A stretch of DNA of 6,530 nt from an uncultured Clostridium sp. (GCA_947428535.1 CANEMG010000056.1:1-6530), one strand, 5' to 3'; shown: positions 1 to 6,148, counted from the first letter of the stretch. The notes: a model not told the origin generated them from the sequence alone. Numbers and translations are program-made.

Positions 1-1779
1 ATAACTCAAGCAGAATTAAAAACTAAAAATGTTTTAAAAACATATATGCCATATTCAGCCAGATATAAAAATGATACTAAAAAGTTTGATATCACTGTAG
101 TTTATACACTAGATAATTATGTCACTATTGAAGGAAAAATTAATAACATATATTATACAAAATCAGGATATTTGATTCCACAAAATAATTCTGTAGAAAT
201 TGATGTTGATTTATTAAAATATAATGAAAATGATGCTCAAGATTACATAGAAAATGGAGCAGATGTAAGAGTAAAAATTGGTGATACAGAATTCTCAACT
301 AATGGAGCAAACTACTCAGCATTAACACAAGAATTAAATTCTTTAAATAATTTGATACTTAGTAAAGAAAATGATCTTGCAAAAAATTATAAGCAAGGAA
401 CTCCTAGTCAAGACTTAATAAATCAAGTACAAACTATACAAAAGCAAATAAATGATATACAATATACTTTAGATCAAATGTCTGCTGTAATATATTATAC
501 AAAAGCATCTATTTTTTCAAATTGGGTATATGAAAATTTAGGATCACTAATACAAGAAAAAGATTTAATTGAAATTTCAGGACAAAGTTATACTTCAATA
601 AATGGTACAGAGAATGTTACTTATGATTTTAGTACAAGTGATGCTTTTGTTTTTAATATAGATGGTAATACTAGAGAAGGAGTTACAGAGATTGCTGTTG
701 ATTCACCATATTATAATCATAAATTAAATGTTATAAGAAATTCAATTCAATATAATTTAAATTTAGCAATGTCTACTTATAATAGTCAAATGGCACATTC
801 ATATAGCTATGAAATGCCTGTAATGCAAAATGAAGAATGGAGTCAAATTTTAAATAATATTTCAATAGTATCTTTTATGCAAGGATATTCTTGCGGTTTA
901 AAAACATATAATAACTATATGGTTGTATCAAGCACAAATAATGAGATAACAGTATCTCCAAAAAGTATTTATTATGTACCAAAGTCAGATTTTAGTAATG
1001 AAAGTTCTGAATATCATAGAATAGATTGTCCAAAAGTAATAGATAGATATAATTTAGAAGGAGGACTCTCAACTTCAGATTTAGATGCAACAGACTATAG
1101 AAGTTTTTCATCTAAAGAAGTTAAATATGATAAAATTAGTACTTCAAATTATGACTGGATTGGATATATATATGATCATAAAAATATGGCATGTTATGAT
1201 TGTATAAATGATGGAAATTACATAAATACTAATATTTTTGATATTACAAATACTAATTATGCAAAGTATAAAAATCTTAGAAAAGCTTATTATATTGCTC
1301 TTGGAAAAGAGAGAAATAATTTGTATAAAATGAATGCTATATCTTCTTCAGAAGGATATGAAATAATTTACGATACTACTGGTGGCGTAGGTTCAACTGC
1401 AGCAACATCATCATTACCTATTGGAAAAATAAAAGCAATAGAAATTGTTTTAGGAACAATAAAAACAAGGAGTAGTTCTGAAAACTTGAGATATATATAT
1501 TCTTTTAAAAATAATGAATTATTAGCAAATCCAAATACAATAACTTCAAATAAAACAGATCATACTACTGTAACTTTAACAGTAGATCCTAATGTGTTTG
1601 GAGATATGAATATAGATTCAGATAAAGTATCATTACAAAATTTACAAATTAAAAGTACGTTAGAAAATACTACATATTTAAATGCTCCAAATGAAGATGA
1701 TACTGTATATGAGCCAGAAGGAAAAGATAAAAAAATATTTCAAAATGCTGTAAAATATATAAGAATAATTTATAAATAA
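1..1779 (+). CDS. Unrecognised large, probably extracytoplasmic protein (5' end outside window)
   Basis: The reading frame is open from base 1 with no stop before the ATG at 46. That ATG has no Shine-Dalgarno site, so the true start most likely lies upstream and this is the C-terminal 592 residues of a longer protein. I do not recognise the family with confidence. Counting from the Met at 46: residues 1-85 look beta-rich; about 88-146 is a Gln/Asn/Leu-rich probable coiled coil; about 222-312 contains a Tyr/Asn-rich stretch with the motif SFMQGYSCGLKTYNNY (276-291). YHRIDC (323-328) and CYDC (383-386) form a His/Cys cluster that could bind metal or form disulfides. The C-terminal third is Thr/Asn/Ser-rich and beta-like. 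No membrane span is visible in this part. The composition resembles pilin-like or surface proteins of Clostridia, whose N-terminal signal would lie outside the window; that is inference. The gene ends 42 bp before spoIVB, and the hairpin there may terminate it. Confidence 0.8.
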   Translation: MTQAELKTKNVLKTYMPYSARYKNDTKKFDITVVYTLDNYVTIEGKINNIYYTKSGYLIPQNNSVEIDVDLLKYNENDAQDYIENGADVRVKIGDTEFSTNGANYSALTQELNSLNNLILSKENDLAKNYKQGTPSQDLINQVQTIQKQINDIQYTLDQMSAVIYYTKASIFSNWVYENLGSLIQEKDLIEISGQSYTSINGTENVTYDFSTSDAFVFNIDGNTREGVTEIAVDSPYYNHKLNVIRNSIQYNLNLAMSTYNSQMAHSYSYEMPVMQNEEWSQILNNISIVSFMQGYSCGLKTYNNYMVVSSTNNEITVSPKSIYYVPKSDFSNESSEYHRIDCPKVIDRYNLEGGLSTSDLDATDYRSFSSKEVKYDKISTSNYDWIGYIYDHKNMACYDCINDGNYINTNIFDITNTNYAKYKNLRKAYYIALGKERNNLYKMNAISSSEGYEIIYDTTGGVGSTAATSSLPIGKIKAIEIVLGTIKTRSSSENLRYIYSFKNNELLANPNTITSNKTDHTTVTLTVDPNVFGDMNIDSDKVSLQNLQIKSTLENTTYLNAPNEDDTVYEPEGKDKKIFQNAVKYIRIIYK

Positions 1780-1802
1780 TAAAAATTAAATAAAATAAAA
1801 AT

Positions 1803-1852
1803 AAATGGTTAATATAAAATTATGAAAAAGATAAATTTTATATTAACCATTT
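1803..1852 (+). terminator. Perfect 19-bp hairpin overlapping the spoIVB start codon
   Basis: Bases 1803-1821 are the exact reverse complement of 1834-1852, with a 12-base loop at 1822-1833. Only two of the 19 pairs are G-C. The left arm is preceded by an A-rich run and the right arm is followed by a T-rich run, so the element looks like a bidirectional intrinsic terminator for the gene ending at 1779. However, the loop begins exactly with the ATG of spoIVB, and the right arm encodes its residues 5-11. It could instead act as a translational control hairpin or a protein-binding palindrome. The repeat itself is certain; the function is inference. Confidence 0.6.
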
Positions 1853-3021
1853 TTATTTTATTTATAATATATGTATATATTTGTTGTATTACGGGAATTC
1901 CTAAGAATATAGTTTTATTAAAAGGAGAAAATTTGAATTTTAGAAAATTGTATGGAATTAATGTAACAGAAGTTGCCAAAACTTCTAATAATAATTTAAA
2001 TGTAAGTAATGCCGAAATAAGTTTATTTGGAAAAGTTCCAGTAAAAAATATAAATATAACAACAATTGAAGATATTAGTGTAGTACCAATAGGAAAAGTA
2101 ATTGGTTTGAGATTATATACAAATGGAGTATTAATAGTGGGAATGTCTGAAATAGAAGATAAAAATAACATTTTAAACAAACCATATGAAAATTCTGACA
2201 TTGAAGAAGGAGACACTATTTTAAAAATAAATGAAAAAGAAATTGAAAATATAGAAAATTTAAAAGATGTTGTAAATAATTCTAATGGAAATAATTTAGA
2301 AATGACTTTACTTAGAAATGGAACTGTTGTAACAACAAGTATAAAACCAATTGAAACAGAAGAAAAAGAGTATAAATTGGGACTTTGGGTAAAAGATGCA
2401 GCAACAGGGGTTGGAACAATTTCTTTTTATGAGCCAATAAGCAAATCTTTTGCGGTTTTAGGACATGGAATAACAGATTCAGATACAGATAGTTTAATAA
2501 ATATAGATTATGGAGAACTTGTAACTTCAAAAATTATTTCACTAAAAAAGGGAGAAAAGGAAAATCCAGGGGAGATAAAGGGAACAATAGTAAATCAGCA
2601 AACTATAGGACAAGTTTCAAAAAATACACAGTTTGGAGTTTATGGAACACTAAATAATCTTACAGCATTAAATATAGATACTTCAAAAGCTTTAAAAGTT
2701 GCATTAAGAGATGAGATACAAGAAGGAGAGGCCAAGATATTATGTGCATTAGATGATAGTAATGTGGCAAAAGAATATTCTGTAGAAATAGAAAAGATTT
2801 ATAAAGAAAATGATTATAATAACAAGAGTATGTTAATTCGAGTTACAGATGAAGAATTACTAAATAAAACTGGTGGAATAATTCGAGGTTTATCAGGAGC
2901 ACCTCTTATTCAAAACGGAAAGTTTGTCGGAGCTGTAACAAATGTATTAGTTTCAAATCCAGAAATAGGATATGCCATTTTTGCAGATTTAATGATTAAA
3001 GAAATAAATGTAGTTGACTAG
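1822..3021 (+). CDS. spoIVB: SpoIVB, stage IV sporulation signalling serine protease (peptidase family S55)
   Basis: SpoIVB is made in the forespore and secreted into the space between the two spore membranes, where it cleaves SpoIVFA. This frees SpoIVFB to process pro-sigma-K in the mother cell. The 399-residue protein has the family layout: an N-terminal signal/anchor helix (about 5-24), a linker, a PDZ domain (about 95-177, with the EEGDTILKINEKEI core at 128-141), and an S55 protease domain (about 184-399). The start of that domain, YKLGLWVKDAATGVGTISFY (184-203), is highly characteristic. The likely triad is His215 (LGHGI), Asp343 (VTDEELL) and Ser358 (GLSGAP); spacings match His236, Asp363 and Ser378 of Bacillus subtilis to within one residue. 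Asn374 sits where B. subtilis has His in AVTHV. ATG 1822 is chosen because it gives MKK plus an intact signal helix, but it lacks a clear Shine-Dalgarno site and lies in a hairpin loop. No convincing sigma-G promoter was found upstream. The usual neighbours recN and spo0A are absent. Confidence 0.96.
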   Translation: MKKINFILTIFILFIIYVYICCITGIPKNIVLLKGENLNFRKLYGINVTEVAKTSNNNLNVSNAEISLFGKVPVKNINITTIEDISVVPIGKVIGLRLYTNGVLIVGMSEIEDKNNILNKPYENSDIEEGDTILKINEKEIENIENLKDVVNNSNGNNLEMTLLRNGTVVTTSIKPIETEEKEYKLGLWVKDAATGVGTISFYEPISKSFAVLGHGITDSDTDSLINIDYGELVTSKIISLKKGEKENPGEIKGTIVNQQTIGQVSKNTQFGVYGTLNNLTALNIDTSKALKVALRDEIQEGEAKILCALDDSNVAKEYSVEIEKIYKENDYNNKSMLIRVTDEELLNKTGGIIRGLSGAPLIQNGKFVGAVTNVLVSNPEIGYAIFADLMIKEINVVD

Positions 3022-3042
3022 AATTTTAAATATTTATATAAT
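3014..3042 (+). promoter_or_regulatory. Sigma-A-type promoter for the SUMF1-like gene
   Basis: A -35 box TTGACT (3014-3019, five of six consensus bases) and a perfect -10 box TATAAT (3037-3042) are separated by 17 bp. The -35 box lies in the last codons of spoIVB. Transcription would begin near 3049, just ahead of the next gene. No terminator hairpin is visible after spoIVB, so read-through from spoIVB is also possible. In such AT-rich DNA a chance TATAAT is common; the good -35 box and ideal spacing carry the call. Confidence 0.62.
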
Positions 3043-3083
3043 ACTTTTGAACTTTAAGAAAGGTGTATTATATAATTTATAAA

Positions 3084-3986
3084 ATGAAAAATAAAAAAAT
3101 AAAAATACTTGTTTTAATAATAATTGGATTAGTACTTATAAAAGAAACATATGGGTATATAAAAAATGCAAATAGTATATATAAATTTAAAAGAGAAAGT
3201 GAAATGATGTTTTCTGACTTTGATGAAAGAATAAAAAAGGAAGATATTACTAGTATCAAAGAATATAATATTGAATCTTCTAAAGAACCATATATACCAG
3301 AAGAATTTATATATATAGAAGGGGAATGGAACACAGGTTTTGTAATTCAAGATCAAAATGAAAATCAATATGTTTGGGTGCCTTGTACTAATAAAGAAAG
3401 TGATGAAATTGTAAAATTAAATAAATACAATTTTTGCGATAATTCTTTTATTGATAAGAATGAATGTGTTGATGAAGAATATGAAGAGTTTCTGATCAGT
3501 ACAATACAAAATGGGGGATTTTACATTTCTAGATTTGAAATAGGAAAAGAAGATAATCATCCAGTTTCTAAGAAGGAAAAAGAAATTTTTGATGGATTAA
3601 ATAGAACAGAAGCAATGTCAATTATAGATGAGATGTACTCTAATAACAATATAAAATGTAGCTTAATTAATGGATATGCATATGATACAGCTTTATATTG
3701 GATAAAACAAACAAATAATATTGAAGTCTTTAATTTTGAAAATAAAGAATTGATATATACTGGAAGAAATTCATATAATAATATATTTGATTTAACAGAC
3801 AATGTTTTTGAATTAACTTTAGAAACATCTTATGATACAGTAATAATAAGAGGGATGATTAATGAATATGAGTTTATGGATTTTGTAACAATTACAGAAG
3901 AAGATAGTAGATTTAGTATATTACAAGATGAAAATTTTTTTACAGATCAAAATGTTTTAGGATTTAGAACAATACTATATAAATAA
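3084..3986 (+). CDS. Membrane-anchored protein with a degenerate formylglycine-generating-enzyme (SUMF1)-like domain
   Basis: From ATG 3084 the product has 300 residues: a Lys-rich N-terminus, one hydrophobic span (about 7-19), a charged linker (30-70), then an FGE/SUMF1-like fold outside the membrane (about 74-300). Family landmarks occur in order: YVWVP (96-100), GGFYISRFE (144-152), SLINGYAYDTALYWI (193-207), NIFDLTDNVFELT (233-245), RGM (256-258) and GFR near the C-terminus (293-295). The usual G-N-V-x-E-W signature is altered (Asp239 for Gly, Leu244 for Trp), RGG is RGM, and no cysteines follow residue 192, so the oxidase chemistry of true FGE is unlikely. A structural or ligand-binding role is inferred; the substrate is unknown. 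An in-frame GTG at 3063 would add seven residues but leaves almost no spacing from AGAAAGG (3057-3063), while ATG 3084 lies about 20 bases past it; the start is therefore uncertain. The gene converges on murC across a shared terminator. Confidence 0.85.
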   Translation: MKNKKIKILVLIIIGLVLIKETYGYIKNANSIYKFKRESEMMFSDFDERIKKEDITSIKEYNIESSKEPYIPEEFIYIEGEWNTGFVIQDQNENQYVWVPCTNKESDEIVKLNKYNFCDNSFIDKNECVDEEYEEFLISTIQNGGFYISRFEIGKEDNHPVSKKEKEIFDGLNRTEAMSIIDEMYSNNNIKCSLINGYAYDTALYWIKQTNNIEVFNFENKELIYTGRNSYNNIFDLTDNVFELTLETSYDTVIIRGMINEYEFMDFVTITEEDSRFSILQDENFFTDQNVLGFRTILYK

Positions 3987-3991
3987 TAATA

Positions 3992-4025
3992 AAAGTCATT
4001 CTAAACCAATATTTAGAATGACTTT
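3992..4025. terminator. Bidirectional intrinsic terminator between the SUMF1-like gene and murC
   Basis: A perfect 14-bp stem (3992-4005 pairing with 4012-4025) closes a six-base loop. On the + strand it is followed by GTTTTTATTTT. On the - strand the stem is followed by a T-rich run from the complement of 3980-3991. It begins 5 bases after the SUMF1-like stop codon and ends 4 bases before the murC stop codon, so it serves both converging genes. Confidence 0.92.
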
Positions 4026-4029
4026 GTTT

Positions 4030-5415
4030 TTATTTTAAAAGCATAGGTCCGATATTAGTAACAGTACCAGCACCTAAAGTAATAATAATATCATCTTTTT
4101 GAGTGTTATTTTTTAGATAAGAAACAACCTCATCAAAATCTGGCATATAAAGTGCTTTTTTACTATGTTCAGTGATTTTATTAACCAAATCTTTTGATGA
4201 AATGTCAAAAGTATTTTGTTCACGAGCTGCATAGATATCTAAAATAATTATATTATCAAAATTTGAAATAGCATCCGCAAAGTCATCTAACAAAAGCTTA
4301 GTTCTACTGTATGTGTGAGGTTGAAAAACAACCCAAGATTTATTATAAGTTTTATTTTTTACTGCATTTGCAGTTGCTTTAATTTCAGTTGGATGATGAG
4401 CATAATCATCAAAAATTGAAACATCATTTGTTAAAGTTCCTTTATATTCAAGTCTTCTTTCTGCACCTGTAAAAGATTTTAAAGAAGAAGCAATAATTTC
4501 TTTATTAATATTGTAGTAATCACAAGTTGCAATACAAGCCAATGCATTTAAAATATTGTGCTTTCCTGCAACAGATAAAGAAAAAGTATGAAAAAATTCT
4601 CCATTTTTATATACATCAAATGTGGCAAAACCATTTTTATCAAAAGAAATATTTTTAGCAACAAAATCTGAGTTTTCATTTTCTATACCATATGAAATAA
4701 ACTTAGATTTAACAACATTTTTTAAATTATAGCAATTTATATCATCGCCATTAGCCACAAGTAATCCATTAGGTTCTAATAATGATGCAAAGTCTTCAAA
4801 AGTTTTAATAATATTATCAAAAGTCTTATAATAATCTAAATGGTCATTATCTATATTTAAGATTATTTCTGTATTTGGAAAAAATTTTAAAAAGTTTGCT
4901 TTATATTCACAAGATTCTAATATAAAGTATTCACTATTACCAACACGATAATTTCCACCAATATTATCTAATATGGCACCAACTTCTATAGATGGATCTT
5001 TTTCAGCATTTATAAAACAAATTGAAAGCATAGATGTAGTAGTTGTTTTTCCATGTGTTCCAGATACACAAATTGCTTCTTTATAAATTTTTGTTAACCA
5101 ACCAACAAATTCACCTCTACCAACTATAGTAACATTATTTTCTTTTGCAACAAGCATTTCAGGATCTGATTCACTTATTGCAGCAGAATATATTATTAAA
5201 TCTGCATTTTTTGCATTTTCTAAATCATGTCCAATAGTTGTTTGTATTCCATGTTCATTTAAAGTATCAGTAATTTTACTTTTGTTTAAATCTGAACCAG
5301 TTACAATATAATTCCAGTTGTGCAAAGTTTCTGCTATAGCACTCATACTAATTCCACCAATACCAATAAGGTGAACATGTTTATATTTATCTAAATCTGT
5401 TATTTCTAAATTCAT
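4030..5415 (-). CDS. murC: UDP-N-acetylmuramate--L-alanine ligase MurC
   Basis: MurC is a cytoplasmic ATP-dependent ligase that adds L-alanine to UDP-N-acetylmuramic acid, the first amino acid step of peptidoglycan stem-peptide synthesis. The 461-residue protein is full length for the family and has all three Mur-ligase domains. The N-terminal UDP-binding domain shows HLIGIGGISMSAIA (14-27 region). The central ATPase domain has the P-loop GTHGKTTTT (119-127), the acidic ESCEYKANF motif (167-175) and the NDH motif (190-192). The C-terminal domain has GAERRLEYKG (317-326), FDDYAHHPTE (335-344), FQPHTYSR (364-371) and LGAGT (447-451). The DDYAHHPTE and HTYSRT forms separate MurC from MurD, MurE and MurF. 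ATG 5415 is supported by an AGGAGG site 8 bases upstream and by its position next to the conserved N-terminal strand. The gene is monocistronic here: its own promoter lies upstream and a terminator follows the stop. No key residue appears to be missing. Confidence 0.98.
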   Translation of the reverse strand: MNLEITDLDKYKHVHLIGIGGISMSAIAETLHNWNYIVTGSDLNKSKITDTLNEHGIQTTIGHDLENAKNADLIIYSAAISESDPEMLVAKENNVTIVGRGEFVGWLTKIYKEAICVSGTHGKTTTTSMLSICFINAEKDPSIEVGAILDNIGGNYRVGNSEYFILESCEYKANFLKFFPNTEIILNIDNDHLDYYKTFDNIIKTFEDFASLLEPNGLLVANGDDINCYNLKNVVKSKFISYGIENENSDFVAKNISFDKNGFATFDVYKNGEFFHTFSLSVAGKHNILNALACIATCDYYNINKEIIASSLKSFTGAERRLEYKGTLTNDVSIFDDYAHHPTEIKATANAVKNKTYNKSWVVFQPHTYSRTKLLLDDFADAISNFDNIIILDIYAAREQNTFDISSKDLVNKITEHSKKALYMPDFDEVVSYLKNNTQKDDIIITLGAGTVTNIGPMLLK

Positions 5416-5423
5416 TTTGTAAG

Positions 5424-5429
5424 CCTCCT
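5424..5429 (-). promoter_or_regulatory. Ribosome binding site of murC
   Basis: The - strand reads AGGAGG here, a full Shine-Dalgarno core, 8 bases before the ATG at 5415. It fixes the murC start. Confidence 0.93.
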
Positions 5430-5443
5430 AAAAATATATTGCA

Positions 5444-5472
5444 ATTATACTATTATATATGAACAATTTCAA
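5444..5472 (-). promoter_or_regulatory. Sigma-A-type promoter of murC
   Basis: On the - strand a -35 box TTGAAA (5467-5472, five of six consensus bases) is followed after exactly 17 bp by a perfect -10 box TATAAT (5444-5449). Transcription would start near 5437, giving a leader of about 20 bases that contains the strong ribosome site and leaves no room for a riboswitch. A second TATAAT (5452-5457, - strand) lacks a matching -35 box. Confidence 0.78.
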
Positions 5473-5494
5473 GTATATAAAATGAATTTCGAAT

Positions 5495-5544
5495 TCTATT
5501 TTTTTACAAATAAATATAAAAAGTAAAAAAAAATTTCAAAAAAA
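5495..5544 (+). promoter_or_regulatory. AT-rich tract upstream of the spoVG promoter (possible UP/AT-box element)
   Basis: This stretch is nearly all A and T, with runs of T then A, and sits directly upstream of the sigma-H-type boxes. The Bacillus subtilis spoVG promoter is known to need an upstream AT-rich box for full activity, so a similar role is plausible. The whole window is AT-rich, which weakens the inference. Confidence 0.35.
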
Positions 5545-5573
5545 GAAGGAAAAAAAGTTTTTATGTAGAATAA
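5545..5573 (+). promoter_or_regulatory. Sigma-H-type promoter of spoVG
   Basis: GAAGGAAAA (5545-5553) and GTAGAATAA (5565-5573), separated by 11 bases, both match the Bacillus sigma-H consensus as I recall it (RNAGGAWWW, N11-12, RNNGAATWW) at every specified position. The spoVG gene of B. subtilis is a classic sigma-H target, so the position before this gene gives independent support. Transcription would begin near 5580, giving a leader of about 55 bases. Confidence 0.85.
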
Positions 5574-5620
5574 TAAAATTAGTACATAAAATTTTAAATA
5601 TGTATTAAAACGAGAAGAAA

Positions 5621-5626
5621 GAGGTG
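5621..5626 (+). promoter_or_regulatory. Ribosome binding site of spoVG (decides the start)
   Basis: GAGGTG lies 9 bases before ATG 5636. The in-frame GTG at 5624 is part of this site and cannot sensibly be the start, so the four extra residues it would add are rejected. Confidence 0.9.
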
Positions 5627-5635
5627 CTTAAAACA

Positions 5636-5923
5636 ATGCAAATAACAGATGTACGTTTAAGAAAAGTAAATTTAGAAAACAGAATGAAAGCAGTAGCTTC
5701 TGTAACATTCGATGGTGAATTTGTAATTCACGATATCAAAGTTATCGAAAGTCAAAATGGATTATTCATAGCTATGCCTAGTAAAAAAACTCCAAACGGA
5801 GAATTCAAAGATATAGCTCATCCAATCAATGCTGAAACAAGAGAGAAAATTCAAAAAGCTATTTTAGAAGCTTATGAAGCTCCAGAAGAAGAAACATCAG
5901 AAACAGAAGAATCAGCAGAATAA
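5636..5923 (+). CDS. spoVG: SpoVG, septation/sporulation nucleic-acid-binding regulator
   Basis: SpoVG is a small cytoplasmic DNA/RNA-binding regulator. In Bacillus it affects asymmetric septation and spore cortex formation, and in other Firmicutes it acts as a global post-transcriptional or transcriptional regulator. The 95-residue product has the full family core: [11 protein letters not shown] (1-11), [10 protein letters not shown] (29-38), [10 protein letters not shown] (42-51) and [10 protein letters not shown] (55-64), followed by a helix (66-80). The C-terminal tail (81-95) is very acidic, with eight Glu in fifteen residues, as in many SpoVG proteins. The start is set by GAGGTG nine bases upstream; the resulting N-terminus MQITDVR is the family norm. 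C-ending codons (ATC, TTC, AAC) are commoner here than in the neighbouring genes, which fits high expression. The gene has a sigma-H-type promoter and its own terminator, so it is probably transcribed alone. It is divergent from murC. Confidence 0.97.
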   Translation: MQITDVRLRKVNLENRMKAVASVTFDGEFVIHDIKVIESQNGLFIAMPSKKTPNGEFKDIAHPINAETREKIQKAILEAYEAPEEETSETEESAE

Positions 5924-5940
5924 TTTTAGATATATTTGAG

Positions 5941-5971
5941 AAAGCGTTACTTAAAAGTGTAACGCTTTTTT
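5941..5971 (+). terminator. Intrinsic terminator of spoVG
   Basis: A 10-bp perfect stem (5941-5950 with 5959-5968, core GCGTTAC/GTAACGC) closes an eight-base loop and runs into six T residues (5966-5971). It lies 17 bases after the spoVG stop. The stem is notably GC-richer than its surroundings. Confidence 0.93.
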
Positions 5972-6016
5972 GTTATACTATATAAAAGCTCTCTTAACTT
6001 AATATAAAAGCTTTGC

Positions 6017-6043
6017 CAAATTTTGCACACAAATTTTATGCAA
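6017..6043. repeat. Short direct and inverted repeats in the intergenic region
   Basis: The 8-mer CAAATTTT occurs at 6017-6024 and 6030-6037, 13 bases apart, and TTGCA (6023-6027) is inverted as TGCAA (6039-6043). TATAAAAGCT also occurs twice nearby (5981-5990 and 6003-6012). They could form an operator for the downstream gene, but repeats this short arise easily in such AT-rich DNA. Nothing else is recognised between 5972 and 6074. Confidence 0.2.
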
Positions 6044-6074
6044 TATCTAATTTTATAAAAAAGAGAAAAAATGA

Positions 6075-6109
6075 GTAAAAATATTGTAAATTGATATTGT
6101 TATTTTTAC
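6075..6109. repeat. 9-bp inverted repeat overlapping the -35 region of the last gene
   Basis: GTAAAAATA (6075-6083) and TATTTTTAC (6101-6109) are exact inverted copies separated by 17 bases. The right arm overlaps the -35 box at 6097-6102. The layout would suit a repressor operator, but this is inference from position only. Confidence 0.4.
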
Positions 6110-6125
6110 GATTTATGTGTATAAT
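6097..6125 (+). promoter_or_regulatory. Sigma-A-type promoter of the last gene
   Basis: A -35-like TTGTTA (6097-6102, four of six consensus bases) and a perfect TATAAT (6120-6125) are separated by 17 bp. Transcription would begin near 6132, leaving a very short leader before the ribosome site. A TTGATA at 6091-6096 is too far away (23 bp) to be the -35 box. Confidence 0.68.
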
Positions 6126-6136
6126 ATGTTCGAAAT

Positions 6137-6141
6137 GAGGG
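6137..6141 (+). promoter_or_regulatory. Ribosome binding site of the last gene
   Basis: GAGGG lies 7 bases before ATG 6149, at near-ideal spacing, and supports a real gene there although its stop codon is outside the window. Confidence 0.8.
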
Positions 6142-6148
6142 ATTAAAT

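Noticed and set aside
1740..1821. A sigma-G promoter for spoIVB
   Set aside because: SpoIVB is expected to be sigma-G controlled, but no pair of boxes with acceptable sequence and spacing could be identified in this A/T-only stretch; it may lie further upstream or be diverged.
1809..2216. Open frame on the - strand opposite the 5' half of spoIVB (135 residues)
   Set aside because: It lies wholly opposite a strongly supported gene, has no ribosome site, and its hydrophobic Leu/Ile/Phe-rich product is what antisense reading of AT-rich coding DNA gives.
2312..2530. Open frame on the - strand within spoIVB (72 residues)
   Set aside because: A Leu-rich antisense shadow of the S55 protease region, with no start signals.
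3077..3368. Two overlapping - strand open frames opposite the SUMF1-like gene
   Set aside because: Antisense shadows in AT-rich DNA; both overlap each other and a gene with recognisable motifs.
3557..3802. Open frame on the - strand opposite the SUMF1-like domain (81 residues)
   Set aside because: Antisense shadow without a ribosome site or recognisable motif.
3084..3986. The SUMF1-like gene as a diversity-generating retroelement target
   Set aside because: FGE-like folds can be such targets, but no reverse transcriptase, template repeat or adenine-mutagenised variable repeat is seen in the window.
5416..5443. A riboswitch or T-box in the murC leader
   Set aside because: The predicted leader is only about 20 bases, too short for any such element.
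5624..5635. GTG 5624 as an alternative spoVG start
   Set aside because: The GTG is part of the GAGGTG ribosome site serving ATG 5636, and the family N-terminus is MQITDVR.
6071..6094. Seven-codon ORF (MSKNIVN) that might be a leader peptide
   Set aside because: It lies upstream of the predicted transcription start of the last gene and overlaps the inverted repeat; a chance ORF is more likely.
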